DNA of 64,000 bases from Salinactinospora qingdaonensis (GTDB taxonomy: Bacteria > Actinomycetota > Actinomycetes > Streptosporangiales > Streptosporangiaceae): contig NZ_BAABDD010000015.1 in the NCBI RefSeq assembly GCF_039539445.1, positions 56,102-120,101 of the forward strand, in the 5' to 3' direction. The number at the start of each line of letters is the position of its first letter. Within the stretch, counting starts at the first letter, position 1. A program made the translations under genes and the position numbers. Under the pieces are notes generated by a model that searched no databases, had not been told where the DNA came from, and worked only from the letters and a program-made list of their open reading frames with translations. This document shows positions 52,974 through 64,000 of the stretch, piece by piece.

Positions 52974-54761
52974 GTGACGGCACCGGTGTCGGCCACCGCC
53001 GCGGACACAGCGGACACAAAGACGGCGCACTCGCACGAGGGCGAGTCCGCTGTCCCCTCTCGCCTGCACCGCCTCGGCTACGCGCTGCGTCAGGGCTATC
53101 TCACTGCGCAGCGCCTCGCGCGCGGGCTAGTGCGCGGGGTGCACAGCCGCTGGCGGCGTTCGCTGCAACTGCGCGTGGTCACCACCACGTTGGTCATCTC
53201 GGCGTTCGTCACCGCTGTACTCGGCTTCTTCCTCATGCAGCAGGTGCAGGCCGGCCTGCTCGACGCGAAGCAGAACGCGGCGCTCAACGACCACCACGCG
53301 GGCCTGACCTACGCCCTCAACGTGATGCAGGACAGCGACCAGTCCGAGCGCGAGGGCCAACTCGACGACATCGCCAAGGCGCTCGGGGACCGCAGCGGCC
53401 AGACCGGACTCTACGAGGTGGCGATCCTGCCGATGGTCGGTGGCCTCAACGGTCGGGTCACCAACGATGTCGAAAAAACCAGCGTGCCCGAGCAGTTGCG
53501 CGAGCAGGTGCAAAACAGCACCGAGCCCGAGGCGCAGTACCAGCGCTACACCGAGATCGTCCGGGACGACGGCTCGCGCGAACCCGGCTTGGCCGTGGGT
53601 GCGCAGCTCTCCAGCGCCTACGAGCTGTACTACCTGTTCCCGCTCGACCATGAGCAGGACATGCTGGACCTGGTCCAGCGCACCCTGGTGCTGGTGGCGT
53701 CGGCACTGATCCTGCTGCTGGCCGCGATCGCCTACGTCGTTACCCGGCAGGTGGTCATCCCGGTGCGCCAGGCGGCCAGCTCGGCCGAGAAGCTGTCCTC
53801 GGGCGACCTCTCGGAACGGATGCGGGTGCGCGGCGAGGACGATCTCGCCCGGCTGGCGATGTCTTTCAACGACATGGCCGGCAACTTGCAGGAGAAGATC
53901 CGGGAACTGGAGGAGCTGTCCCAAGTGCAGCGCCAGTTCGTCTCCGACGTTTCCCACGAGCTGCGCACCCCGCTAGCAACCATGCGCATGGCCGGTGACC
54001 TGCTCTACGAAGAGCGCGAGGATTTCGACCCCACGATGCGTCGGCCGGTGGAGCTGCTGCAAAGCCAACTGGAGCGCTTCGAGGAGCTGCTTGGGGACCT
54101 GCTGGAGATCAGCAGGCACGACGCGGGTGCGGCCACATTGACCATCGAGCGCCTCGACATCCGCGACGCCGTCATGAAGGCCGTGGGGGACGCGGAGCAG
54201 ATCGCCGAGCGCCGCGGCATCAAGGTGGTGCTGCGCCTGCCGGCCGAGCCGTGCGTGGCCGAGTTCGACGGCCGCCGCATCAACCGCATCCTGCGCAACC
54301 TCATCGTCAACGCCATCGAGCACAGCGAGGGCAAAGACGTGGTCGTGACCGCGGCCGGCGACCGCGACGCGGTCGCGGTGGCCGTGCGCGACTTCGGCGT
54401 CGGCCTGAAGGAGGGCGAGGAACACCTGTGCTTCGACCGGTTCTGGCGGGCCGATCCCGCGCGGACCCGTACCACAGGCGGCACCGGTCTGGGGTTGCCG
54501 ATCGCCAAGGAGGACGCGCGGCTGCACGGCGGCTGGCTCCAGGCGTGGGGGATGCCGGGCAAGGGCTCGCAGTTCCGGCTGTCCCTGCCGCGCAAGTCCG
54601 GCGCCGAGCTGCGTGGATCTCCCCTGCCGCTGGCGCCGCTGGAGATGACGATCACCCGTACCCGCTCGCCACACCAGGTCTCTCCCTCCTCCGTCGAGCC
54701 GGCTTACGCGCCGCAGGAGGTTGAGACGACCTGGTCGGGAAGTCTGGGGGAGACGCCGTGA
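52974..54761 (+). CDS. mtrB: Sensor histidine kinase MtrB
   Basis: 595 residues. Membrane helices at about 60-85 and 240-262 bracket an extracytoplasmic sensor domain, followed by HAMP (residues about 262-315) and the kinase core. The H-box is SDVSHELRTPLATMRMAGDL, the N-box NRILRNLIVNAIEHSEG, and the G-box TRTTGGTGLGLPIAKEDARL. The GTG at 52974 lies nine bases after the mtrA stop. Its stop overlaps lpqB by four bases. M. tuberculosis MtrB is 567 residues; the extra length is in the N-terminus and C-terminus. Confidence 0.96.
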   Translation: MTAPVSATAADTADTKTAHSHEGESAVPSRLHRLGYALRQGYLTAQRLARGLVRGVHSRWRRSLQLRVVTTTLVISAFVTAVLGFFLMQQVQAGLLDAKQNAALNDHHAGLTYALNVMQDSDQSEREGQLDDIAKALGDRSGQTGLYEVAILPMVGGLNGRVTNDVEKTSVPEQLREQVQNSTEPEAQYQRYTEIVRDDGSREPGLAVGAQLSSAYELYYLFPLDHEQDMLDLVQRTLVLVASALILLLAAIAYVVTRQVVIPVRQAASSAEKLSSGDLSERMRVRGEDDLARLAMSFNDMAGNLQEKIRELEELSQVQRQFVSDVSHELRTPLATMRMAGDLLYEEREDFDPTMRRPVELLQSQLERFEELLGDLLEISRHDAGAATLTIERLDIRDAVMKAVGDAEQIAERRGIKVVLRLPAEPCVAEFDGRRINRILRNLIVNAIEHSEGKDVVVTAAGDRDAVAVAVRDFGVGLKEGEEHLCFDRFWRADPARTRTTGGTGLGLPIAKEDARLHGGWLQAWGMPGKGSQFRLSLPRKSGAELRGSPLPLAPLEMTITRTRSPHQVSPSSVEPAYAPQEVETTWSGSLGETP

Positions 54762-56638
54762 CCCGGAAACGGCACCTGCGGCTCGTGACGACAGCCTCGG
54801 CGCTGTGCCTGTTCGCTCCCCTTACAGCCTGCGCGACCGTGCCCACCGGTGGGCCCGTCGTCAAAGGCGCCGGAGGCGACGATGGCGCCGGCCACGGCGG
54901 CACCTACGTACAGTTGCTGGCCGCCGGTCCGCAAGACGGGGTCGGGGAGAACGGGCTCATCCGCGGTTTCCTGCGCGACATGGGCAGCTTTGACGAGGAC
55001 TACCGGGCGGCACGGTCCTACATGACGCCCCAGCGCCACGACGCATGGCAGCCCAACGGCACGGTGTGGGTCTACGAGGGGCTCGACTCCGTCGTCCTTG
55101 AGACGACCACCGCAAACGACGGCCAAAGCGCCAACGTGCGCATGCGCACGCGCCGCGTCGCCACGATCGAGGCCACCGGCCAGTACATGCCCGCCAGCCC
55201 GGAGGAGTTCATCGACGTCACCTTCGAGCTGGCCAAGGTCGAAGGGGAGTGGCGCATATCGGAACTGCCCGACGAGCTGCTGCTTAGCCGGCGCGACATC
55301 GACCGCGTGTACCGGCCGCTCAACCTCTACTTCTTCAACCGCGACCGCAGTTCCCTCGTGCCCGACCCGATCTTCTTGCCCGTGCAGCCCGCCAGTGACC
55401 TGCCCGCCCAGTTGTCGCGGACCCTGTCGCAGATGCTGGTGGACGGCCCCACGCCGTGGCTGTCCTCGGCGGTGCGCTCGGCCTTTCCCGAAGACACCCG
55501 CGCCGAGGTGGAGTTCGACTCCGGCCGCGTCACTGTCCAGCTCAGCAACGAGGCGGCGGCAACCGGCTCGGATGGCCGCGTCGACATGGCCGCCCAGCTC
55601 ATCTGGACCCTCAAGCAGATCCCCGAAATCCAGGAGCTCGTCCTGCGTATCGGCGACGAGGAGGTCCTGATGCCCGACACCGGCGCCGACGTCCTGCGCG
55701 CCGGCAGCGAGGTCTGGAACTCCGTCAACCCCTCCGGGGTCAACGGTGACCTGCACGCCTACTTCATGCGTGACGGTCAATTGTGGTCGCTCGACGACGA
55801 GCAGCAGGAGGAGCCGATCCCAGGCGCCCTGGGGCAAGGCGCCCTGCCGCTGGAGCGCCACGCCATCGCCCTCGCCGAAGACAAGGTCGCCGGCGTCACC
55901 GGCCAGGGGAAGGTCGTCGTCTCCGACATCAGCGCCGGCAGCACCTACGCCACCGTCCTCGGCCAGGGAGAGTACTCCGCCCTGTCGTGGGACGGCTACG
56001 GCAACCTCTGGGTGGTGGAGGACCTCTCCGAAGACAGCGAGGAGGAGGGCGAGGAGCCGCAGTCAGCGGCCGACGCCGACGACAACACCGACCGCGACGC
56101 CAGCGCCCAACCCAGCCCGGACACGGCCGAGAACACCGAACGCAGCCGGGTGTGGCTGCTGCGCGACGGCATCGATCCGGTGCAGGTGGCAGCGCCCCAC
56201 CTGGAAAGCACCAGAGTCACTGAGCTGCGCGCCTCGCGCGACGGTGTCCGGGTCGCGGCCATCACCACCGAGGATGAGGAGAGCCGCCTGCTCGTGGGGC
56301 GGGTGGTCCACAGCGAGGGCACCGTCGCCGCCCAGCAGTTCCTGCCGTTGGCCACCGACCTCACCGGGGTTTTCGACCTCTCTTGGCGCGGCGCCGACCA
56401 GCTCGCCGTTTTGGGCAGCAAGGAAATCGACTCCGTCAAGGCCTACCTCGTCTCCCTGGACGGCAGTACCGAATCGACCAGCGCCAGCGCCACTCCCGGT
56501 ACCGATATGAAGAGCATCGCCGCCGCCCCAGGCGAGCCGATGCTCTCCGGCGTGGAGAACGACCACGTGTGGCTGACCAACGATCGGGTGACATGGCAGC
56601 GCATGACTGACGGCACCAACCCGATCTACCCCGGTTAG
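54758..56638 (+). CDS. lpqB: Lipoprotein LpqB
   Basis: 626-residue lipoprotein that modulates MtrAB signalling in mycobacteria. The signal peptide ends in the lipobox LTAC with C25. An N-terminal GerMN-type domain lies at about 60-310 (MGSFDEDYRAARSYMTPQRH, VDVTFELAKV-type strands, DLPAQLSRTLSQMLVDGPT). A C-terminal beta-propeller-like region follows, interrupted by an acidic Ser/Asp/Glu-rich insert (SEDSEEEGEEPQSAADADD, about 426-450). GTG start overlaps the mtrB stop (GTGA). Confidence 0.96.
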   Translation: MTRKRHLRLVTTASALCLFAPLTACATVPTGGPVVKGAGGDDGAGHGGTYVQLLAAGPQDGVGENGLIRGFLRDMGSFDEDYRAARSYMTPQRHDAWQPNGTVWVYEGLDSVVLETTTANDGQSANVRMRTRRVATIEATGQYMPASPEEFIDVTFELAKVEGEWRISELPDELLLSRRDIDRVYRPLNLYFFNRDRSSLVPDPIFLPVQPASDLPAQLSRTLSQMLVDGPTPWLSSAVRSAFPEDTRAEVEFDSGRVTVQLSNEAAATGSDGRVDMAAQLIWTLKQIPEIQELVLRIGDEEVLMPDTGADVLRAGSEVWNSVNPSGVNGDLHAYFMRDGQLWSLDDEQQEEPIPGALGQGALPLERHAIALAEDKVAGVTGQGKVVVSDISAGSTYATVLGQGEYSALSWDGYGNLWVVEDLSEDSEEEGEEPQSAADADDNTDRDASAQPSPDTAENTERSRVWLLRDGIDPVQVAAPHLESTRVTELRASRDGVRVAAITTEDEESRLLVGRVVHSEGTVAAQQFLPLATDLTGVFDLSWRGADQLAVLGSKEIDSVKAYLVSLDGSTESTSASATPGTDMKSIAAAPGEPMLSGVENDHVWLTNDRVTWQRMTDGTNPIYPG

Positions 56639-56705
56639 GTGCTGTTTTTAGGCGAGGGCGGGCGGTGGGTGCACGCGGGTGAGTGCTTCCGCTGTCGCTC
56701 TCGCG

Positions 56706-56741
56706 GGGTGGCGAGATCGCGCGACGATCGGGGCACGAGCG
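56706..56741 (-). repeat. REP-like palindrome, copy i (-), degenerate
   Basis: Core 56709-56735: TGGC, GA, GATCGC, loop GCG, ACGATC, GG, GGCA. The inner right arm has one change and the outer spacer has one. It is the most diverged copy; the flank CACGAGCGA is kept. Confidence 0.65.
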
Positions 56742-56873
56742 AGACGGCGAACACCTCCACGGCACCACACCCCAGCCGTTCGGAGAACAGAACCTAGCGT
56801 TTCCGCCGGCGGGTTATCCACAGGGAGACAGCCGGAGTGGCGGGTGCGACCGCGGCGGCCACACGATGGGGGC

Positions 56874-57572
56874 ATGGTCGCCTTGCCCACCCTGTCCACC
56901 TTGTCCGCTCTGCTGTCCTGCCTCCTCGATCTCGTCTTGCGCGAGAGCTGCGCCGGCTGTCGCCACAGCGGCGTCCCCTTGTGCACGCGGTGCCTGGAGG
57001 TGTGCACCCGCGCTCCCGCGCCCTGCCACCCCAGACCCGGCTGCCCGCCGGCCTGGGCCGCCGGCCCTTACGCCGGTCGCGTGCGCGAGATTGTGCTGGC
57101 CTACAAGGATCGAGGACGCCGTGGGCTGGCAGTGCCCCTCGGGGCCGCTCTCGCCGCCGTCGCCGGGCGTGCTTGGCCACGGCAGGCCGCACCGTTGCTC
57201 GTGCCCGTGCCCGCCCGGCCGCACGCGCTGCGGCGTCGCGGCTACGACCCGGTCCGGTTGTTGGCCATGTCGGCGGCGTCGCGGCTGCGTCGGCGGTGGC
57301 CGGCCACCGCGGTGGTTCCCGTGTTGCGCCACACCCGCCGCGTCGCCGATCAGGTCGGTCTCGACATCACGGCGCGCCGTGCCAATCTGGCTGGGGCGCT
57401 CACGGTCCCTCGGAGCGCTGTCCGCCGGGTGCGCCACCGGCGGGTCATCGTCGTTGACGACGTGCTCACCACGGGCGCCACCGTGGCCGAGGCCGCTCGC
57501 GCGTTGACGGAAGCGGGGGCCGATGCCGGTAGTGTCGCAGTGCTCGCTGAGCGTGTTCGGGCGCGATGGTGA
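56874..57572 (+). CDS. ComF-family phosphoribosyltransferase-like protein
   Basis: 232 residues. A four-cysteine zinc knuckle at the N-terminus (SCAGCRHSGVPLCTRCLEVC) precedes a PRTase fold with LLVPVPARPHALRRRGYDPV and the PRPP-binding VIVVDDVLTTGATVAEA. In competent bacteria ComFC helps DNA uptake; in actinobacteria its role is unknown. ATG at 56874 is chosen because the zinc knuckle follows. It corresponds to Rv3242c, between lpqB and hpf. A REP-like copy lies in the 235-bp gap before it. Confidence 0.9.
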   Translation: MVALPTLSTLSALLSCLLDLVLRESCAGCRHSGVPLCTRCLEVCTRAPAPCHPRPGCPPAWAAGPYAGRVREIVLAYKDRGRRGLAVPLGAALAAVAGRAWPRQAAPLLVPVPARPHALRRRGYDPVRLLAMSAASRLRRRWPATAVVPVLRHTRRVADQVGLDITARRANLAGALTVPRSAVRRVRHRRVIVVDDVLTTGATVAEAARALTEAGADAGSVAVLAERVRARW

Positions 57573-58235
57573 GTCGGATCGCCGCCTCCACCGCCCCTTC
57601 GACCTCACGGCGTGGGCGCCATTCGACGGCCCTCCCTTCACCGCTGGTGGGAGCGGCTGGGCAATGTTCTCCCACAACACTCCTGACATTCGGTGAATAA
57701 GGGGTTAGCGTTCCAGTCATGGGGCACACCCATCCGGGTCCGTGGTTGCGCTAGGCGCGGCGCCTGCTCAGTAGGCTCCGTGTCTGGCAAGCCGATGCCA
57801 GCCGCAGGCGAAACGGCCCACGTAAGGCGACTTTTGGTCGACCGATCACGGTGCGGCTTAGAGGTAAGTCCTGCCCCGTCCGGGGACCGGATGTCCCTCA
57901 CAAACGGGAGAAGGGCAGTAGTGGTGCTCAAGCGCTGCGAGCCCCTCAGCAGGCGGATGTGGGGACGAAGACCAGGTCGGCCGGATGGGTGGCCCCCATG
58001 CCGCTGCCGGGGCGAGCGCCCTGGCAGCGGCACCGTCGACAAATAATGCTGGAGGGGCTGAAACGTGAGTGAATATTGTTGACCCATTGGGTATACGGGT
58101 TTCAAAGCACAGCCCTTACCAGCGATGACCGATGACGGAGAGGAGGGGCTCCGTAGATGATGCCCGCCGCTTTCGGTGGGCACATGGCACAAGCTGGGCC
58201 ATCCGCCGTGGTGGCCATGCGATAAAGGGGGTCTT
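57573..58235. other. 663-bp region upstream of hpf
   Basis: No gene, tRNA or known riboswitch recognised. It contains an 8-bp hairpin with one G-T pair (TGCCCGCC at 58161-58168, GGTGGGCA at 58175-58182), about 50 nt before the hpf start. The long leader could regulate hpf translation. Confidence 0.5.
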
Positions 58236-58931
58236 GTGGACATCACCGTCAAGGGTCGGCGTACACATGTCAGTGACAAGTTCCGGCAGCACGTCGAGAC
58301 GAAGCTGAACAAGCTCTCCAAGTGGGAGCGAAAAGGCATGAGCGTCGATGTGGAGGTCTCCAAGGAGCGCAACCCCAGGCTCGCCAACCAGCGCGAGCGC
58401 ATCGAACTCACCATGCGGTCCAGCGGCCCCGTCGTCCGTGGGGAAGCCGCAGCCGACGACCGCTACGCCGCACTCGACCTCGCCTTGGACCGCATTGAGG
58501 CTCGGTTGCGCAGGGACGCCGATCGTCGCAAGGTGCACAGTGGAAGTCGTACCCCCGTATCTGTCGCGGCTGCTACAGCCGACCTAGCCAACTCCGGTCT
58601 TTCGGCGAACGTGGCCAGCGCCCCCCCATCCGACCCATCCGCGGCGGACGAATCCGAGGCCGTCCCGGAGCACGAGGAGGAGATCGACGGCGTCGCGTTG
58701 GACAGCGCCTTCGGCGACGACGACCTCGAACTCGACACCCAAGGCGGCAACCCGCTCATCGTCCGCGAGAAATTCCACCGTGCCAAACCTATGAGCATCG
58801 ATCAGGCGTTGTTGGAAATGGAGCTCGTCGGCCACGATTTCTACTTGTTCCACGACGAGAAGAGCGACGTTCCCAGCGTCGTCTACCGCCGTAAAGGTTT
58901 CAATTACGGCGTGCTGCGCCTCATCGAATAG
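58236..58931 (+). CDS. hpf: Ribosome hibernation promoting factor, long form
   Basis: 231 residues. The N-terminal domain (MDITVKGRRTHVSDKFRQHV, VDVEVSKERNPRLANQ) binds the 30S decoding centre; the C-terminal domain (NPLIVREKFHRAKPMSIDQA, VYRRKGFNYGVLRLIE) drives 100S dimer formation. They are joined by an acidic, Ser-rich linker at about 105-165. The GTG at 58236 has AAAGGGGG upstream and gives the family start. It corresponds to Rv3241c upstream of secA. Expression is probably stress-controlled by the long leader. Confidence 0.94.
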   Translation: MDITVKGRRTHVSDKFRQHVETKLNKLSKWERKGMSVDVEVSKERNPRLANQRERIELTMRSSGPVVRGEAAADDRYAALDLALDRIEARLRRDADRRKVHSGSRTPVSVAAATADLANSGLSANVASAPPSDPSAADESEAVPEHEEEIDGVALDSAFGDDDLELDTQGGNPLIVREKFHRAKPMSIDQALLEMELVGHDFYLFHDEKSDVPSVVYRRKGFNYGVLRLIE

Positions 58932-59157
58932 TCTCAGCGGTTAAAGAAAGACGGTGGGGCGCGCCAGAACCGGGTTTTTCACGGCGGCGCGCCTCCCGTG
59001 TGTCCGTTCTCCACAATTGACGACCACGTATCTGAAAACAGGGCAGCGACACGGGCATATCGGTGTCCCCGCGTCACTGCGCGAAGGCTCATGCCCTTAT
59101 CGAGCGGGTGTGCCCCCGATGTCTCCCCGCCCCCACGGGAGAAAGGGACAACCAGTC

Positions 59158-59847
59158 GTGAGCGGGACTCCCCCCACTCCTGGCGAGCCCATCAAGGTGC
59201 TCGTCGTCGACGATCACGCTTTCTTCCGGCGCGGCCTGGTCTCTGTCTTGGCAGAAGAGCCCGGTCTCGATGTGGTCGGCGAGGCTGCCGACGGTGACCA
59301 GGCGGTGGCCCACGCGGCCGATTTGCTGCCCGATGTGGTGCTGTTAGACGTGCGGATGCCCCGTAGCAGCGGTATCACGGCCTGCGCCGGTATCAAGGAC
59401 GCTGTGCCCAGTGCCAAAATCGTCATGTTGACGATCAGCGACGAGGAAGCCGACCTCTTCGAGGCGCTCAAGGCCGGCGCCACGGGATACCTGCTCAAGG
59501 AACTCGCCATCGACGAGTTGCCCGAGGCGGTACGCGCGGTCTACGGCGGCCAGTCCTTCATCAACCCCTCTATGGCCACCAAGCTCATCGGTGAGTTCGC
59601 CGCGCTCGCTCGAAAGGACACCGCCCGCCCTTCCCAGGTGCCGGTGCCCCGATTGACCGACCGGGAATGCGAGGTGTTGCGCCACGTGGCTCGGGGCCGC
59701 AACAACCGCGATATCGCCCACCGCTTGGTCATCTCTGAGAACACGGTCAAGAACCACGTGCGCAACATCTTGGAGAAGCTCCAGATGCACTCCCGTATGG
59801 AGGCCGCGGTCTATGCGGTGCGCGAGAAGCTCCTGGATGTGGAGTAG
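59158..59847 (+). CDS. NarL/LuxR-type response regulator
   Basis: 229 residues. Receiver with DDH at 18-20, phospho-acceptor D64 (VVLLDVRMPRS), and K in GATGYLLKELAIDELPEAV. The output HTH is LTDRECEVLRHVARGRNNRD then AHRLVISENTVKNHVRNILE. No cognate histidine kinase is adjacent, so it is an orphan; partner unknown. The GTG at 59158 follows GAGAAAGGGA. Streptomyces has a similar regulator between hpf and secA. Confidence 0.92.
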   Translation: MSGTPPTPGEPIKVLVVDDHAFFRRGLVSVLAEEPGLDVVGEAADGDQAVAHAADLLPDVVLLDVRMPRSSGITACAGIKDAVPSAKIVMLTISDEEADLFEALKAGATGYLLKELAIDELPEAVRAVYGGQSFINPSMATKLIGEFAALARKDTARPSQVPVPRLTDRECEVLRHVARGRNNRDIAHRLVISENTVKNHVRNILEKLQMHSRMEAAVYAVREKLLDVE

Positions 59848-59872
59848 CCAAGCGCCCGCTCCGGAGACAGGA

Positions 59873-59897
59873 CGTGGCCCCTCGGGAAGGGGCCACG
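59873..59897. terminator. Hairpin between convergent genes
   Basis: Perfect 10-bp stem CGTGGCCCCT/AGGGGCCACG with loop CGGGA, 25 nt after the response-regulator stop and facing the leftward gene's end. Probably a bidirectional terminator without a T-tract. Confidence 0.6.
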
Positions 59898-59951
59898 AGA
59901 GGCCGGCGGGGGATTCGGCGGGAGGCGGCGGTCCCGCCCCCCGCGTCGCCG

Positions 59952-60308
59952 TCACTGTGCGGAGGGAGGCTCCGTATCCTGCTCGCGCTCGATCTCCTTG
60001 ATCCGGTGCAGCGGGGTGCCGTGGGATTCCTCCGGTGCGTAATGGGGCTTGTCCAGCACGACATCGGTGAAGATGTCGGCCACCAAGCTCAGCACGGCGC
60101 CGATGAACATCGCGATCACTCCAGCTCCCAGGAGCCACCAGGCCGGCCATAGCGGCAGCGCGATCCCCGTCAAGGCGAAACCGAGGGCGATCAGGACGAC
60201 GGCCACCCATGAGGCCGGTCGACCACGATGGTTGCTGGTTTGGGCCAGTTGGCCGCCTTCAGGCTGGAATCCGCGGATATAGCGCGTGTTGCGATTGCGG
60301 TGGGCCAT
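59952..60308 (-). CDS. Small two-helix membrane protein (HGxxPAAW-like)
   Basis: 118 residues. Two hydrophobic helices at about 34-53 and 57-82 (WVAVVLIALGFALTGIALPL, LGAGVIAMFIGAVLSLVADI). The preceding HRGRPASW resembles the H-G-x-x-P-A-A-W motif of small actinobacterial membrane proteins. The N-terminus is cytoplasmic and basic; the C-terminus is charged. It starts at ATG 60308. It is divergent from secA by about 230 bp. Function unknown. Confidence 0.75.
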   Translation of the reverse strand: MAHRNRNTRYIRGFQPEGGQLAQTSNHRGRPASWVAVVLIALGFALTGIALPLWPAWWLLGAGVIAMFIGAVLSLVADIFTDVVLDKPHYAPEESHGTPLHRIKEIEREQDTEPPSAQ

Positions 60309-60537
60309 GCACCCTCCTCAACTCCAGGGCGTCCCCACGCCTTTACCTCCGCAGTTACCGGAGTTTTCGGAGATAAACACCAGCGGTGCCCGCGCGAGTC
60401 CCGCTAGGACTTGACGGAGGACGGATCATTGGAAGGGCCAGTAAGGTAATCAGTTCATCTACGATGGAGGACTGGGGTAGAAGGATCCGTTCCCGCCCCC
60501 GGACTGCGGGCCACGATCTGCGAGGAGCGCATAGGAA

Positions 60538-63504
<2,967 letters not shown>

Positions 63505-63509
63505 TCGCA

Positions 63510-63537
63510 GGTGGGGGACGAACGATCGTCCCCCACC
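63510..63537 (+). terminator. 12-bp perfect stem-loop after secA
   Basis: Left arm GGTGGGGGACGA (63510-63521), loop ACGA, right arm TCGTCCCCCACC (63526-63537), five bases after the secA stop. GC-rich with no T-tract, yet the position suits transcription termination. Confidence 0.65.
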
Positions 63538-63649
63538 CGCCCACCCTCCCGGCGGCTGCTGTAGTGCTCGGGATAGGGGTGTGGCGTCCGTACCGGTGGT
63601 TGTGGCGTCTGCGGTGTGGGGTTGCTGGTGGTTGGCTCGTGTGGTGTCG

Positions 63650-63685
63650 CTTGTGCCTTGATCGCTTCGCGATCTCAGCAGCTTG
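63650..63685 (+). repeat. REP-like palindrome, copy j1 (+)
   Basis: Core 63654-63680: TGCC, TT, GATCGC, loop TTC, GCGATC, TC, AGCA. It is inside the first 155-bp unit. Confidence 0.85.
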
Positions 63686-63804
63686 GGGTGGGCTGTGGTT
63701 GGTGGGGTTTTGTAGGTGGTGCTCGGGATAGGGGTGTGGCGTCCGTACCGGTGGTTGTGGCGTCTGCGGTGTGGGGTTGCTGGTGGTTGGCTCGTGTGGT
63801 GTCG

Positions 63805-63840
63805 CTTGTGCCTTGATCGCTTCGCGATCTCAGCAGCTTG
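63805..63840 (+). repeat. REP-like palindrome, copy j2 (+)
   Basis: Core 63809-63835, identical to copy j1, 155 bp downstream within the second unit. Confidence 0.85.
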
Positions 63841-63959
63841 GGGTGGGCTGTGGTTGGTGGGGTTTTGTAGGTGGTGCTCGGGATAGGGGTGTGGCGTCCG
63901 TACCGGTGGTTGTGGCGTCTGCGGTGTGGGGTTGCTGGTGGTTGGCTCGTGTGGTGTCG

Positions 63960-63995
63960 CTTGTGCCTTGATCGCTTCGCGATCTCAGCAGCCTG
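63960..63995 (+). repeat. REP-like palindrome, copy j3 (+)
   Basis: Core 63964-63990, same core as j1 and j2; right flank changed to CC, restoring the consensus GCAGCC. Confidence 0.85.
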
Positions 63996-64000
63996 GGGTG

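Larger units (their letters stand above)
63505..64000. other. Intergenic island after secA: hairpin and 155-bp tandem array
   Basis: No gene. After the hairpin at 63510 a 155-bp tandem array fills the window to its edge, with a palindrome in each unit. Confidence 0.8.
63564..64000. repeat. 155-bp tandem array with a palindrome in each unit
   Basis: Units start GTGCTCGGGATAGGGG at 63564, 63719 and 63874; the third is cut by the window edge. The units appear identical except that the last palindrome right flank reads CAGCCTGGG instead of CAGCTTGGG. Each unit carries one plus-oriented palindrome. The plus strand is GT-rich. Confidence 0.92.

Noticed and set aside
58089..58094. GGGTAT as a stress-sigma -10 for hpf
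   Set aside because: No matching GTTT-like -35 at 14-16 bp could be found.

Overview
The window is high-GC actinobacterial chromosome. GTG and TTG starts are common, several genes overlap by four bases, and there is a WhiB regulator, a complete F420 block and mtrA-mtrB-lpqB. The order of whiB, fbiA/fbiB, DUF3499, manB, ahcY, mtrAB-lpqB, a ComF-like gene, hpf and secA follows the conserved core seen in Mycobacterium and Streptomyces. The abundant proline/glutamine tails and cell-wall glycosyltransferases would fit a Streptosporangiales/Nocardiopsaceae-type organism, but genus cannot be fixed from sequence alone.

Layout. 1-19 kb is a cell-surface glycopolymer region. It holds GT2 and GT4 glycosyltransferases, a UDP-sugar dehydrogenase, a 735-residue tandem GT-B protein overlapping an unknown coiled-coil-start protein, two tandem LCP (LytR-CpsA-Psr) ligases, a TIGR03089 protein, and a GT-C-like membrane protein. 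19-24.5 kb carries fbiC converging on fbiB and fbiA (coenzyme F420). 24.8-36.9 kb has a Pro/Gln-tailed membrane protein, whiB, a giant GT2/membrane protein with a DUF5719 partner, DUF3499, a zincin-fold protein, manB, a small Trm112-like protein, a SIS-domain sugar isomerase and a Ser/Thr kinase. 37-42.5 kb has an unknown gene, a MerR regulator divergent from ahcY, ahcY itself and a shorter ahcY paralog. 43.5-51.8 kb holds RDD, SpoIIM-like, DUF58, MoxR, DUF4350, DUF4129 and a multi-pass membrane protein. 52.2-63.5 kb carries mtrA-mtrB-lpqB, a ComF-like gene, hpf, a NarL-type regulator, a small membrane protein and secA.

Working together: the glycosyltransferases, sugar dehydrogenase, manB and SIS protein would supply and assemble envelope glycans, and LCP proteins attach such polymers to peptidoglycan. 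MtrAB-LpqB and WhiB coordinate envelope and cell-cycle programmes.

The most striking structure is not a gene. Twelve copies of a 27-bp imperfect palindrome lie only between genes. In three gaps a plus-oriented copy faces minus-oriented copies, and in two of these the pair encloses a tandem array (70 or 97 bp units). A 155-bp unit downstream of secA carries the palindrome inside every repeat. Two gene remnants resembling antitoxins, a mosaic LCP duplication and an ahcY paralog with an active-site Glu-to-Gln change are the other points worth checking.
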